Shown piece by piece: positions 20,666-31,750 of a stretch of DNA of 64,000 nucleotides (the first letter of the stretch is position 1; the number at the start of each line of letters is the position of its first letter). The notes under the pieces were generated by a model. That model was not told where the DNA came from and did no database searches. It was given only the letters and a program-made list of their open reading frames with translations. The translations under genes and the position numbers were made by a program. This DNA is from Silene conica (Eukaryota > Streptophyta > Magnoliopsida > Caryophyllales > Caryophyllaceae). The DNA is taken from the NCBI GenBank assembly GCA_029255685.2, contig CM055313.2:54041579-54105578 (forward strand), in the 5' to 3' direction.

Positions 20666-21132
20666 TAATACATCCTTTTGCGTCTGCATTTTTCATTTTG
20701 CATGCATTCACGTTTATTTTATGCACTTTTAGTTTTCTTTTTCTTTTTCATTTTATTTTACCTTTTTCTTTTATTTTTTCAAAAATTCAAAAAATGCACG
20801 TTTGTTTATGCATATAGTCGAGTCGGAATGGGGTTTACAATGATGATATTGCCTTCTAGGTTATCTGTGTTGATTATTTAGTGCAGTTTTTCACCATTTT
20901 TAGTAACAAACCATTTTAGCATGTCCCGAATTCCGTTTTGAAAAATTTCCTTTACCCCTTTTTCTTCCTTTGTTTTAGTTTAGAACATACAAACTCTAAA
21001 ACCCCCCTTATGTGACTGATAGACGAACCTTAGAACAGATAGCTTGCCTCCCTGTGGAGATCGACCCTACTTACCACTGACTTCTGTTAGTAGTACTTAG
21101 CTATTTATTTTTGGTACCAAATGAAGGTATTA
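20666..21132 (+). repeat. 3' LTR of the small Athila/Tat-like element (467 bp)
   Basis: Begins TAATACATCC after the polypurine tract and ends GGTATTA; the last 66 bp match 16131-16196. The ends are TA...TA instead of TG...CA but still form an inverted repeat TAATAC/GTATTA. The T-rich ORFs here are spurious. Confidence 0.75.
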
Positions 21133-21361
21133 GGTAACATCCTTTAGGTGTGACCTATAGGGATCAACTGATCACCATCAACATATGACGATAATGTCAA
21201 ACTATTTAAAGCCAATCATTACCGATAAATGACAATCAGTTGACTATATAATTTATCATCCCTTCGGTATTCAATATATAAATATACATGATATTTTACG
21301 ATTTTATAATAATTAATAAAATCATGTGATCGCACTATTGTCGAGGACACTTATCCCAACA
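21133..21361 (-). repeat. Copia LTR fragment (first ~229 bp)
   Basis: On the minus strand it starts TGTTGGGATAAGTGTCC and shares the CCTATAGGGATCAACTGATC region with the other copia LTRs here. It is cut on its inner side by the Athila/Tat-like insertion at 21132. Either a solo LTR or a 5' LTR whose remainder lies outside the window. Confidence 0.75.
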
Positions 21362-22382
21362 CATAAAAGTTGAAGACACCAGGCCAGGTCTTGCAGAACC
21401 ACCTTGGGTTTATATCGAAACAGTATCCACTCCATATCTCCAATCGGTAACCAATGCATATGCAAATGCTCATGAATGCAACAATACTTATTTTTCAATC
21501 ATACCAATAATAATACAGTACTCATGCTAATGATAATAAATCCACACTCTCATGCCATTATGCATAATGGAACAATCTAATGTCAATATCAATAATCAAC
21601 CATCAATTCAACTCATCATCACATTACATGTAATACGCCAACCCAGATAATCAAATTAAACCGACACTGAGTAGGTATATGCTACCTGGATAGCAATATA
21701 ATCCAATTACGCAGCTAATATCCAATTAGTAGGATCACTTCACCACATACTTAACGCCTAACAATATAATATACGTAATCACTAACTAATACAATTACGC
21801 AAACTAATATAATATATCAATTATTCAAATTAATTATTTAAATAATATATTACGCATAACGAGACCTTATTAAACATGATTACATCAATTAACTTAATTA
21901 CTCGAGCAATAAAATATTGTCATAAAACCATTAATCATTGTACAAAACTACTTAACCACTTCCAATAATTAATAATACAAATAATAAGAATATAACTAAT
22001 AATAATAAAAAATCATAATAACAATAATAATAATAATAACAGTAATAATAATAACAACAACATAAACTAATAGTATCAACACTAACACCGACCACAACGA
22101 ATAGTAAAAACGTGATTAACACAAACAACCCCTTAATGACAGAGCCTCCCAAAACAGCCCCATCGACCACCCTAACGCCTCCTGAACCACCACCAACCCA
22201 CGGTGGCTGCCACCACTACACCATTACGCACCCATTGATACCAACCACAACCCCTGACTCGACCACACTAGCCTATGACACCAGCAACAAAACACCTGGT
22301 CACCACACAACCACGCTGCAACTGCTTGTCCCTCTCTGCAAACCTGGCTGCCACCATCAGTACCACTACCCTAACCACCACC
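21362..22382 (-). mobile_element. TAA/GTGG-rich LTR, left part
   Basis: Similar to 44780-46200 in order and words (CCAATGCNTATGC, CTCATGAATGCAAC, CCTACCTG, then (TAA)n at about 22010-22060, then ACC/CCACC-rich sequence). Its left end is displaced by the copia LTR. It continues at 24112 after a nested solo LTR. No genes. Confidence 0.7.
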
Positions 22383-24111
22383 TGTAATAATCCGTTTAAT
22401 TTTGGATTTGAAGTTACATTTGTTTTATATATTATATATCTGTTATGGTATTTATAATTAATTATTATTTTATATTGCTTTGGCCAAAAAAATAAAATCG
22501 TTACTCTTCAAGTTAGTTTACAGTTTTATTTAATATAAAAAGAGACCTTTCAAGTTAGTTTACAGTTTTATTTAATATAAAAAGAGACCTTTCAACCCTA
22601 ACTTTGATAAAATCCCCTTATTTGGCCTTTGCGCAGCTTTTCCTTCTGCATTACCTAATTCACCATCTCTTACAATCTTTACCATTGGAAACAAATATTA
22701 ATGCTAATGTTTGCCAATTCTTGCGTATAATACCCATACATACCATGATCTTTAACCATCTTCAATTGTTAGAACATTTTTGTTTGACCGTCCTTTCCTT
22801 CTTTTCAGACAAGATTTATAAGCAAAGGTAACACGATTATACCGATCTTATTATCAATAATATTGTTCGAGGTTGTATGAATTACTTGCTAACTGTTATT
22901 TATTTATGACGGTTTTATGTGCTAATCTTATCTTTGTTGAGTTATTAGTAATTGATTCGTATCCATTAATATTTTATATCAATAAGTTTAATCATCTGTT
23001 TGTGAGACGGGTTTAATATTGAGATGGGTATTCCTGTGTAATTGATTGATTTGAGGAATAATGACAATACTGAATTGGTTTAGTTGGGAACAAGAGTGCC
23101 ATTGTTAATGTCCTTTAAAGCGTGAATATTCATTGTTATTAGCACTAGAGCTTGAACCATGATACGTTGTCAAGTGAACTAGTATTTTTCCTAGGTTTAG
23201 TGGTCTGAGAAGTATTGAGATGTCGGCTTTTGTTGGTAAGCTTAAGTTGATTATTTTGACAGTAAGGTTGTTAAGTGGTATTCTATTTGATTTGCCGATT
23301 TCTTTGACCTTGACTCGTGTTGAGTACGGTTCTTTGAACCTTTGACAATAACGATATTGAATTGAGATTGGTTACTAGCATTGAGTTATGAGGCATGCGT
23401 GCCGAGTTATATTTACGGTCCAGAGTGACCAAGGTTCTTGAGTTATATTATTTGGTCTGGAATCGATATGAGATGGAAGTATTGTTTAGCGGTTTATCCA
23501 CCAGTTCACTCACCCCTTGTACTTGGCTTAGTTTCGACAATGAAAATACAATACCATGTTATCTTCGAGTAGTATATTATGAGACAGAGTAATGAGTGAG
23601 ACGGAGTAAGAGTAATTACTTGGTTAATTTTTGGGACGAGAGAACATGAGTATATTGTGGTATAAGTTTTAAGTTGAGGTTGAGATAGTTTGAGATAGTT
23701 ACTCGGGGAGTGTTTTTATTATTCTCTGTGTTTATTTTTATTTTAACATGTCTGCGTTTTCACGCCATGACCAAAAAAACCTATTCTGCTTATATTGAGG
23801 TATTATCTGTTACTCAGCTTTCCGGCTGACGTGTTTCTCCCTTTTGGGCTACTCGTCATGGGGGTAGCTCCTTTATGTCTTCTGGTTTTATTTCAGGTTA
23901 CTTCTGCTGCAGTCCAAAGGATTTATTTATTTCAAGTGAAGATTTTAATTTAAGTCTTTGTAAAAGTTTTTGATTTTGACTTTGTATTATTTTATTTTTT
24001 TTAAAAGAATTTGTAATAAGAGACTTCGTATATTAATTATAATATCCCGTATTTTGGCCAGTTTGTATGTAAATGTTGGTTTTAATTTAGCCAAAAATAT
24101 GGGGTGTTACA
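22383..24111 (+). mobile_element. 1.7-kb solo LTR (TSD CCACC)
   Basis: Starts TGTAATAATCCG and ends ATATGGGGTGTTACA, flanked by CCACC at 22378-22382 and 24112-24116. No internal region. It interrupts the GTGG-rich LTR. It belongs to the same broad TGTAAYAC...GGTGTTACA type but is a distinct family. Confidence 0.88.
22507..22590 (+). promoter_or_regulatory. Duplicated 42-bp segment with TATA-like box
   Basis: Two exact tandem 42-bp copies, each with TTTAATATAAAAAGAGACC, a TATA-like element on the LTR's sense strand, about 150-200 bp into the LTR. Promoter role is inferred. Confidence 0.5.
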
Positions 24112-25048
24112 CCACCTGACACTACCCTAGCCACCTATCACCTCTCACGACTCCCCTGGTGGTAACCATCAAGCCTTGACACCACCACAACTCCCCGAAA
24201 TAACCGTCACAAACTCGTTCCACACACCTATACACCGCATGTTTCTGCCAGTTCTTTAACACCCCTAAACAGATTGTCAAACTAAGGTTTTCCCAACCAC
24301 CACGCACCACCCTACCACCACCAACGCAACCTACTAACACCCCACTACCAGTACTCATGAACTCGCAACAAGAATTAAACCAAAACACAATTGAATAAGC
24401 AATAACAAAAACGAAACAGAGTATGAATAAAGTTGTTACTGTCGACACTTGCGGTGGTTACTAAGACACCCATGGTGGTCCTATAGTGGTTTAATGATGA
24501 TAAACATATTAAGGGTACTACAAAGATTACCCACAAGCATAATATTCAAGATCGAAGGTCTGTTAAGGTATAAAAGACTCACGAAACTTACAGCGATGAA
24601 GATAACGATGGTGATGACTGTGTTGCTGCTGTTTCTGTTCTCCTCCAACCCACGATTGTCACTAAGATTAGGGCTCTTGTTTAGTTGGTGTAGGGAGGCA
24701 GACGAGACGATGGAGGAGTAGGGTTTTGTGAATGTCGATGGAGGTAGGCAAGTAGGGTCTTTGTATAGGGTTTTCTTTTGTATGTCGATGGGCTTGTATG
24801 TCGATGGGTTTGGTTTGTGCTAGGGTTTTTAGCGTTGGTAGGGTTCTTTTCGTTTCACATTACCATAACCCGAGTCCAAGCCCATCACGCATCAATCACA
24901 ACCCGAGTCCAAAAGTCCATCACGCATTTCGAGGAACTATACTATCTATATTCAGTTCTCGACTCGTAACTTAAAAATTAACAAGTACATATAATAATAT
25001 AATTTAAATATAAACTAAATTTGAATATGAATATAAATAGTATTACAA
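24112..25048 (-). mobile_element. TAA/GTGG-rich LTR, right part
   Basis: Continuation of 21362-22382. It contains the ACCCGAGTCCAAGCCCATCA segment also found near 51350, and ends in TATTACA at 25048. The full Athila element is inserted at this very end: its TSD CAAGT (25046-25050) includes the last CA of this LTR. Confidence 0.72.
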
Positions 25049-25050
25049 GT

Positions 25051-26327
25051 TGACACCCGTCGTTGAGGGGTGCCAAAGATAAGATTTATAAAACCTCAGC
25101 TTAAACTCAGATAGGATAAGTCAAGGGTCGAACCATAGAGAGACAGGGTAAATCATGTTTGTAAATTTAAAGTCTATTGCAAGTAACCAAAAAGGGGGGT
25201 TTTGATTTGAGATTTAAACTAACACTAAGGTAGCAAACTAACAAGAAAATTAAAATAAGATAAAAGGAGATTAGGAACTTTGGTTCCCCATGGTCAAAAC
25301 AAGTCAATGAAGGGTAAAATAATCAAATAACACAATCCCAAGGAACAAAGAATAAACCTTTAGGTCAATATTCTACCCAATCCTTACGGTCTTAGGGTTC
25401 CTACAAAAGCACTAAACTTTCGTTCAAGGGCAATCCCAAAGTTGTTGTTAAACTAATCCCAATAATCTTTCAATCCTAAGGATTAGTTCACCAACAACAA
25501 TGGGGGATTGGTAATTTAATCATCAAACTTATCAAGGTCAAGTCTTTATCATGGTTCCCCTAATTCCCAATCACAAGAATTAGCTATGCATACTTTTAAT
25601 TATGGAACTAACAATTATTAAGAAAATTGAAGAGATGAACATAATTAAAGATGACAATAAATGAGTAAACATGAAATAAGAAATAACAACAAGATGAATA
25701 ACAAGATTGAATAAAAAAGGAAAGATTGAATTGTGCCAAACTTACAACTTGAATGGAAAATCTAAGAATAAAGATGAAAGCTTGGTACCAAAATCTAACA
25801 ATGGAGTTTTTCTCTAATTGGGGCTGCTTGACCTAATTTTAGAGTTTAGGTCTCCTTAAATAATAATTGTTACAAGATTAGGAAAAATAGAAAATAAGAA
25901 AACAGAAGTCCCGAAACAGCTCGTGGTCGGTCGACCTATATTATCGGTCGGTCGACCGATTCTGCCAAAGCGGGTTTATTTCATGCGAATTTGGGCTTCT
26001 GTGAACTGGGCCTCTTTTGCGAACTGGACATCGGTCGGTCGACCACTATTGCAGGTCGGTCGACCGCTTCTCGTTATTTTCAGCTTTGATCTGGCCCGAT
26101 AACAATACTTGAATGCACCATCCGGATCTTTGCTCCATACTAGTGCTCAAAACAGCTTCCTAAAGGCAAATAAGGCTTGGTTTTGCTCGCTTCCGCGTAT
26201 TCCTACATATAAAACATAGAAATGCCAAAGTAAACCGTTTCGGGAGAAAAAGCAACTAAAAGTCACGAAAGTGTAAGAAAATACGTGCCAAAAGAGTAAA
26301 TAAAATGCATAAAATAGGCACGTATCA
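25051..26327 (-). repeat. 3' LTR of the Athila element
   Basis: On the minus strand starts TGATACGTGCC and ends GACGGGTGTCA. Contains two 12-9-12 modules (25925-25957 and 26033-26065). No genes. Confidence 0.95.
25925..26065. repeat. Two 12-9-12 GGTCGGTCGACC modules in the 3' LTR
   Basis: Module 1: words at 25925-25936 and 25946-25957. Module 2: 26033-26044 and 26054-26065. All four words are exact GGTCGGTCGACC; the two 9-bp spacers are unrelated. Confidence 0.95.
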
Positions 26328-28077
26328 AACTCCCCAAACCAAACCTTGCTTGTCCTCAAGCAAGCACTAAGACTCAAAAGAAAATAAAACTTCTAATGGA
26401 ACGGATTTCATACTTTTCACAACCAAACACAACACTATGCTTAACCAATTTAATGCATCCTTCAACTATAATCAAACATAATGTCAAGAGCAAAACGAGT
26501 TAGTCATGTTGGAAAAGCATGCTAATATTTCAACCTTGCAAGACTCATTCTAATTGGACTCTCGCGGTACGCTCGAGACACTCATGAAAGCAAAGGGTCA
26601 AATGTATATGTGAAAGATAAGAAGATAAATAAAAGTAAAGACTCTCACCTATCTACGACCCGTAAGAACATGCCTGCAATCTAACATGAATAGAATCTCT
26701 ACAACCGTACATATGCATTCCCACACTAAATAACCATGACACATGCCGAGGCAAATTTGGAATTGTGAGGCTAAAGGTAAGAAGGGGCTTAAAATAAGTT
26801 ATGGGAAGAGGGGTTAAACCGAGCTAACAACCGTCTGTCCATACTATAAGATCACTTCTTATTGTTTTCTTTTTCTTTCATACATGCCAATGCTCAAAGT
26901 TTTGGAGCAAAAATCACAAATCTTCCAATTTTTTTCTTTCCTTTTTCTCCCTTTTTTTTTTTCTTTCAGAAAAACTAACCTACCCAACGGTCCTGGTCGA
27001 CCGACCAGGAAAACTGGTCGACCGACCAGCCTTGAAAACAGGCTGTTTCGTTTTTTTTTTTTTTTTTTTCTCTCTCTGTCCCTTTTGTCATTTTTTTTCT
27101 TTTTTTTTCTATCATTCTCCCAAAATCAAAATTTATCAATGAAGCATAAACCAAAGGATGGCAAGAAAAACGGTCCCATTACTAATTTACTAGCTCGGCT
27201 AGGGTAGGCAATTTTTAGAATGTAGCAAATGGGTAAAAGAATTCAATTTGGCTATGTGAGGATAATGGGAATAATGAGAAGGGGTACCTCTACCACATGT
27301 GTCAACAAACCACAACCCGAATGCATACAGGTATTAAGAAGACAAAATTCATGTTTATGCATAATGATGTAACATGCCTCAAGAGGAGAAACTACTCACA
27401 AACCTATATGAAATCGGTCATGGATGTCACCGATTTATTAAGCTCTAATCCTTAGAATATGTAGTAGCTTGCCAAGAAGAGAGTCAAGTCTAATAATTTA
27501 GCATGAAATCAACAAAAAACTCGTAGATAATGCAAAAGACTAGCTTGAAATTTTTTGAAAAATGCAAGGCAAAGCAATATGTGATATGTGAGGCATAAAT
27601 TGTATTTATCCGTTCCGACTCGACCTAAAAACTTAAGACAGAGAAGAACGCGCGACAGGGAGGAACACGCGACAAGAGAGGATGAAAACAAGAAAAAAAC
27701 CTAAAGGTATGAAAAACAAAAGACACAAAAACAATTGCATGCTCACAAAGGAGTATGCAAACACCCACCCCAAACCAAAACGCACAATGCCCCCATTGTG
27801 CTCATCAGCATATAACCACAACATATGGATGGGGGTAGGTGGAAAAGAAACAAACAAAGAAAGGAAAAGGAAAAAGACTAAAAACTACAAAAAGAGTCTA
27901 AGGAGGAAGGAGAGGAAAACTGGAAATCTAGAGGGGAAAATTGGAAATCTAGAGGGGAAAATTGGAAATCTAAGGGAGGAAAACACTTACAAAATAAATG
28001 TGGACCTCTCCAAATCGAACCAAGGAAGGGGGACCTCCCCAAACCGAACCCCAAAGAGGGTAAGGTTAAGCATGTCC
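26328..28077 (-). other. Athila 3' noncoding region with polypurine tract
   Basis: On the minus strand the tract TTTGGTTTGGGGAGTT (26328-26343) precedes the 3' LTR. The rest is noncoding: T-rich runs near 26930-27110, one 12-9-12 module at 26995-27027, and a 21-bp minisatellite of three TGGAAATCTAGAGGGGAAAA units at about 27917-27975. The short ORFs across it are low-complexity. Confidence 0.8.
26995..27027. repeat. 12-9-12 module (reverse orientation)
   Basis: Words GGTCGACCGACC at 26995-27006 and 27016-27027 with a 9-bp spacer. This is the only Athila module whose words run opposite to the other ten. Confidence 0.95.
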
Positions 28078-29508
28078 CTAGCCCTCTGAGTCGTAAAACG
28101 GCTCAGGGTCCTCTTCTCCTTCCCCCTCATCGCCATCCTCCTCAGACCCTACTCCTGTTCCTGAGGCAGAGCCTGAAGCTTCACCGTGGTCACGACCGCC
28201 TGCGAGAGGTGTGTACCAGGTGGGGTGAGTCCATGGGCCGGTTGGGAGCCTACCTTGTGTGGCATACTCCCTGTAAACCGGGTATTGGAAGAGACTATCG
28301 TTCAGCTGTTTTTGGCTGAACTGCCTGCAAAGACTCGCCATCATCTGTGGCATAGATCTGTCATCAACAAAAGGAGGAACATAAACATTAGGAGGAGCAG
28401 TGAAATCAGATGGGTACCCGGTCCCAGATGTGGTATGGTGGCCACCGGGAGCAGGGGCCCTGAAACCTCTAGAAGTGCCTCCCCTAAGCGGGAGGCGGTA
28501 AGACGGGAGTAGTGGTCGGGGCTCCCCTACAACATTAGAAAGGGGAAGCATAGGGGGAGCCATGGTGATGGGGATGCGATCACTGAGATAGGTGTCTATC
28601 TTCCAATAATCTCTCCTGTTTACCCAACGCACGGACCTGACATAAGCCATGTCCATGTACCGGGAGAGAGGGTCGACCGCATCCTCAAAGCGAGGGAACT
28701 GGGGTACAAAGGAGCGGGCTAATCGAGTGACCAGCCCACCACAAACGATAGTAGTCAGTGAAGTTCCCTCGCCCACCGACACGAAGTGAGAGGCGACCAA
28801 ACAAGCAGTGTTGTAAGACTGCTGACCCGTACGTCTGATGTTAAGATAACCAGACATAATGGAGAGCTCAATGTTGTTAACATTTTGAGACTCTTTGCGG
28901 CCGAAAACAGTGTTGGCCAACAGACGTAAATAATAACGGGGGGTGGGAAGGTGGATGGTACTGTTTTTCTTCTTCACATCGCTGGAATCAGAAATACAGG
29001 ACCACATATCAGAATACGACCCCGTGGGGTCATCAGTAAGACCCTCAGAAGACAGACCCAAAATTTGAGCAAATTGGGTTAAAGTTAAAGCATATGTTTC
29101 ATTGAACATGCGAAAAAAGATACAAAAATTATCATAGCCGGAGTGAAGTGCCCCTAAATCAAAGGTGAAGGAGGAAAAGAACTCAAGAGTGAGAAGGCGG
29201 TAGGTGATCTCGTCCATGGTGACGAGTCCTGCAAACCCGGTCCCAATGAGCAAAGATACTACCTCGTCGTGGCATCCCAAAGCATGCAAGGCTGGAACAG
29301 AAAGGAAACGGGTTGCCACTACCACGCAGTAGGCAGTGAGATGGAGGAATCGGGCCTTCTGGGCCGGAGAGCTGAAAGTGATTTGCGGATAGTTTGGTAA
29401 ACTATCCGTGTCCTGCACCGCCAAACCTCGCGTCCTAGAGACACGTCCTCTAGAAGTGCTTGTACCCGAAGTGCGTGCGCGCTTCCCACCTTGATCACGG
29501 CTAGACAT
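28078..29508 (-). CDS. ATHILA-family ORF downstream of integrase (env-position ORF)
   Basis: 476 aa from the ATG at 29508 (MSSRDQGGKRART). An upstream extension exists only with a TTG start. The body (about aa 40-320) has the pattern of ATHILA ORF proteins: SPAQKARF, then LEFFSSFTFDLGALHSGY, FRMFNETYALTLTQFAQILG and PRYYLRLLANTVFGRKE. The tail is proline/glycine-rich and then strongly acidic (EEDGDEGEGEEDPEPF). The N-terminus is basic and may direct nuclear entry. I see no signal peptide and no clear membrane segment, so an envelope role is not supported by the sequence despite its position. It is intact over its full length. Function unknown. Confidence 0.82.
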   Translation of the reverse strand: MSSRDQGGKRARTSGTSTSRGRVSRTRGLAVQDTDSLPNYPQITFSSPAQKARFLHLTAYCVVVATRFLSVPALHALGCHDEVVSLLIGTGFAGLVTMDEITYRLLTLEFFSSFTFDLGALHSGYDNFCIFFRMFNETYALTLTQFAQILGLSSEGLTDDPTGSYSDMWSCISDSSDVKKKNSTIHLPTPRYYLRLLANTVFGRKESQNVNNIELSIMSGYLNIRRTGQQSYNTACLVASHFVSVGEGTSLTTIVCGGLVTRLARSFVPQFPRFEDAVDPLSRYMDMAYVRSVRWVNRRDYWKIDTYLSDRIPITMAPPMLPLSNVVGEPRPLLPSYRLPLRGGTSRGFRAPAPGGHHTTSGTGYPSDFTAPPNVYVPPFVDDRSMPQMMASLCRQFSQKQLNDSLFQYPVYREYATQGRLPTGPWTHPTWYTPLAGGRDHGEASGSASGTGVGSEEDGDEGEGEEDPEPFYDSEG

Positions 29509-29619
29509 CGTAAAGCTGAAAAGTTCAAATAAAAATATAAGTCTTATGAGAATGTGAAAACATTGCTTTAACAAAATTAGGCACGAAAAATTGCAAAACA
29601 GAAACTATATCACAGCGCT

Positions 29620-29956
29620 GGTCGGCCGACTACAGGGGCGAGTCGGTCGACCATTTTTTTTTCTAGATGGTCTTGTAATTTCTGCTGCAACAAGAAATCA
29701 GAAACTGAAAAAAAACAAAAACTCAGGAAAGATGCAGTTGTAGTCGGTCGACCGTAAAACCAGGTCGGTCGACCGTTATACGAAAGAAATTCAGAAACTG
29801 AATAAAAAATAAACTCAGGAAAAACACGGTGCTGGTCGGCCGACCACTGTTTCAGGTCGGTCGACCGACTTTCATCAGAAAAGTGCAGATCTGTAAATTC
29901 GAAACCCAGGAAATTCAAATTTCAGTCGGCCGACCTCAGTTTCCGGTCGGTCGACC
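29620..29956. repeat. Four 12-9-12 modules
   Basis: Word pairs at 29620-29631/29641-29652, 29742-29753/29763-29774, 29834-29845/29855-29866 and 29924-29935/29945-29956. Words are GGTCGGTCGACC with single changes (GGCCGACC, AGTCGG). Each spacer is exactly 9 bp and all four differ. Confidence 0.95.
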
Positions 29957-30267
29957 GTGAACAGTGTCGGCGTCGGTTTTCGTGGTTGAATTTCGCGCGA
30001 AAAAAGGCATAAAAATTATAAGGAAGAATTAAACTATCCTAATCAGCACAAAAATCACCCAAAATTTACAGATCTAAGCATATAAAATCCAGAGAAGAAG
30101 AAAACTAAGAGAAAAACACACAAACAAGCATGGAAACGGAATTAAGAGCAAAATTGAACTTAAAAAGATAAACTAATACCACCTAAAACGGAATTAAGAA
30201 GATTTAAAACTAAAAAGAAAGACCCGTGACATTTGACTCTGAAAAATAAAACCGTAAAAAAAAACCT

Positions 30268-30401
30268 GGTCGGTCGACCAGAAAAGTCGGTCGGTCGACC
30301 ATTCGTCCTTTTACCTGCTCTGCAATTTTACTTACTCTGTCAGAAAAACTGCATAAAGTTGTCAGTTTGGTCGGTCGACTTAATAACTCGGTCGGTCGAC
30401 C
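30268..30401. repeat. Two 12-9-12 modules
   Basis: Word pairs at 30268-30279/30289-30300 and 30369-30380/30390-30401; spacers of 9 bp, unrelated. Confidence 0.95.
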
Positions 30402-30576
30402 ACTTGTACTGACGGATTCGCTTTTTCTCACTTTTCTGCAGAGATTTCAATTTCCACCAGAGGATAAAACGAAAAATAAGAAGGAAAACGAAAAATTGAA
30501 ACTATAGCACGGGTTGCCTCCCGTGTAGCGCTAGTTTAAGAGGTCCCGCACGACCTTTTACCTTCTAAGGAGCATC

Positions 30577-31750
30577 CTAAAAGGGGTCGAAGTAAGAAAC
30601 TTCGACTTTTCCGACAAACTCATTTTCTCCTCGGAAGTGCTTCACATATTGGCCATTGACTTTGAACCTCTCACCAGATGAGGTTTCTAATTCGATTGAT
30701 CCGAATTTTGAGACAGCTGTGATGGTGTAGGGTCCGCTCCACCTGGATTTCAGCTTACCAGGAAAAAGACGAATACGAGCATTAAAAAGCAATACCCTAT
30801 CACCTACCTGAAAATCACGTCTAATGATTCTCTTGTCATGCCAGCGCTTTGTTTTCTCCTTGTAGATCCTGGCATTGTCATAGGCTAACAACCTGAATTC
30901 TTCTAACTCATTGAGCTGCAATAAACGTTTCTCACGGGAAAGATTAGGGTCTAAATTGAGATCACAAATAGCCCACCAAGACTTACGTTCTAACTCAACT
31001 GGTAAATGACAAGTTTTACCATAAATCAATCTGAATGGTGACATTCCTATTGGAGTTTTGAACGCGGTTCTATAGGCCCATAAAACATCATCAAGTTTTA
31101 GGCTCCAATCTTTCCTAGACTTAGAAACTACTTTGGCCAGGGTCTCCTTGAGTTCTCTATTGGAGATCTCAACTTGACCACTAGTCTGAGGGTGATAAGC
31201 TAAACCCCTACGGTGTTGGACACCGAATTTATTTAACAAGTCACCTAAGCGTTTCTCCTTAAAATGCATACCTCCATCACTTATGACAACCCTAGGGACA
31301 CCAAAACGAGGAAATATGATTTTTTTAAACATCTTAATAACAGCTTTTGCATCACAATGGGGGGTAGCAATAGCTTCTACCCACTTAGACACATAATCAA
31401 CAGCTACAAGAATATACCTGTTACCTTGACTACTAGGAAAAAGTCCTTGATAATCAATGCCCCAGACATCAAAAATTTCTACCTCTAAAATACCAACTTG
31501 TGGCATCTCATGTCTTTTTGAGACATTCTCAGTTCTTTGACAGGCATCACAGTTACCTACAAAATTTCTACAGTCAGCATGTAAAGTAGGCCAATAAAAA
31601 CCTGACTGTAATACCTTGGCCACGGTCCTAGATGGACCGCGGTGACCACCATATGCAGAAGAGTGACATGCTTCCAGGATGTCCTTCACCTCCCATTGGG
31701 GGACGCATCTCCGGATAAGTCCATCTCCGCACTCTTTAAAAACATAAGGG
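30577..31750 (-). CDS. Athila integrase (3' part of the frameshifted gag-pol)
   Basis: Integrase inserts the cDNA into the host genome. The open frame runs 30577-31803 (408 codons); numbering from its first codon, the HHCC zinc finger is H47, H54, C85, C88 and the catalytic triad D117, D176, E212 has the standard 35-residue D-E gap. A basic C-terminal domain follows. No ATG fits its start: the frame overlaps the upstream gag-pol frame and homology switches from one to the other near 31750, where a single base appears to be missing. All key residues are present, so only the frameshift disables it. No chromodomain seen. Confidence 0.9.

Larger units (their letters stand above)
29509..30576 (-). 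other. Spacer between integrase and ATHILA ORF with six 12-9-12 modules
   Basis: About 1.07 kb with no convincing coding frame, holding more than half of the element's modules. It may carry the splice or promoter signal needed to express the downstream ORF; I cannot point to one. Confidence 0.75.

Noticed and set aside
26884..27207. F-rich ORF in the Athila 3' region
   Set aside because: Comes from T-homopolymer tracts; not conserved as protein.
27682..28089. K-rich ORF with GNLEGKI repeats
   Set aside because: Produced by a three-copy 21-bp minisatellite in noncoding sequence; only a coincidental match to the 21-bp module spacing.
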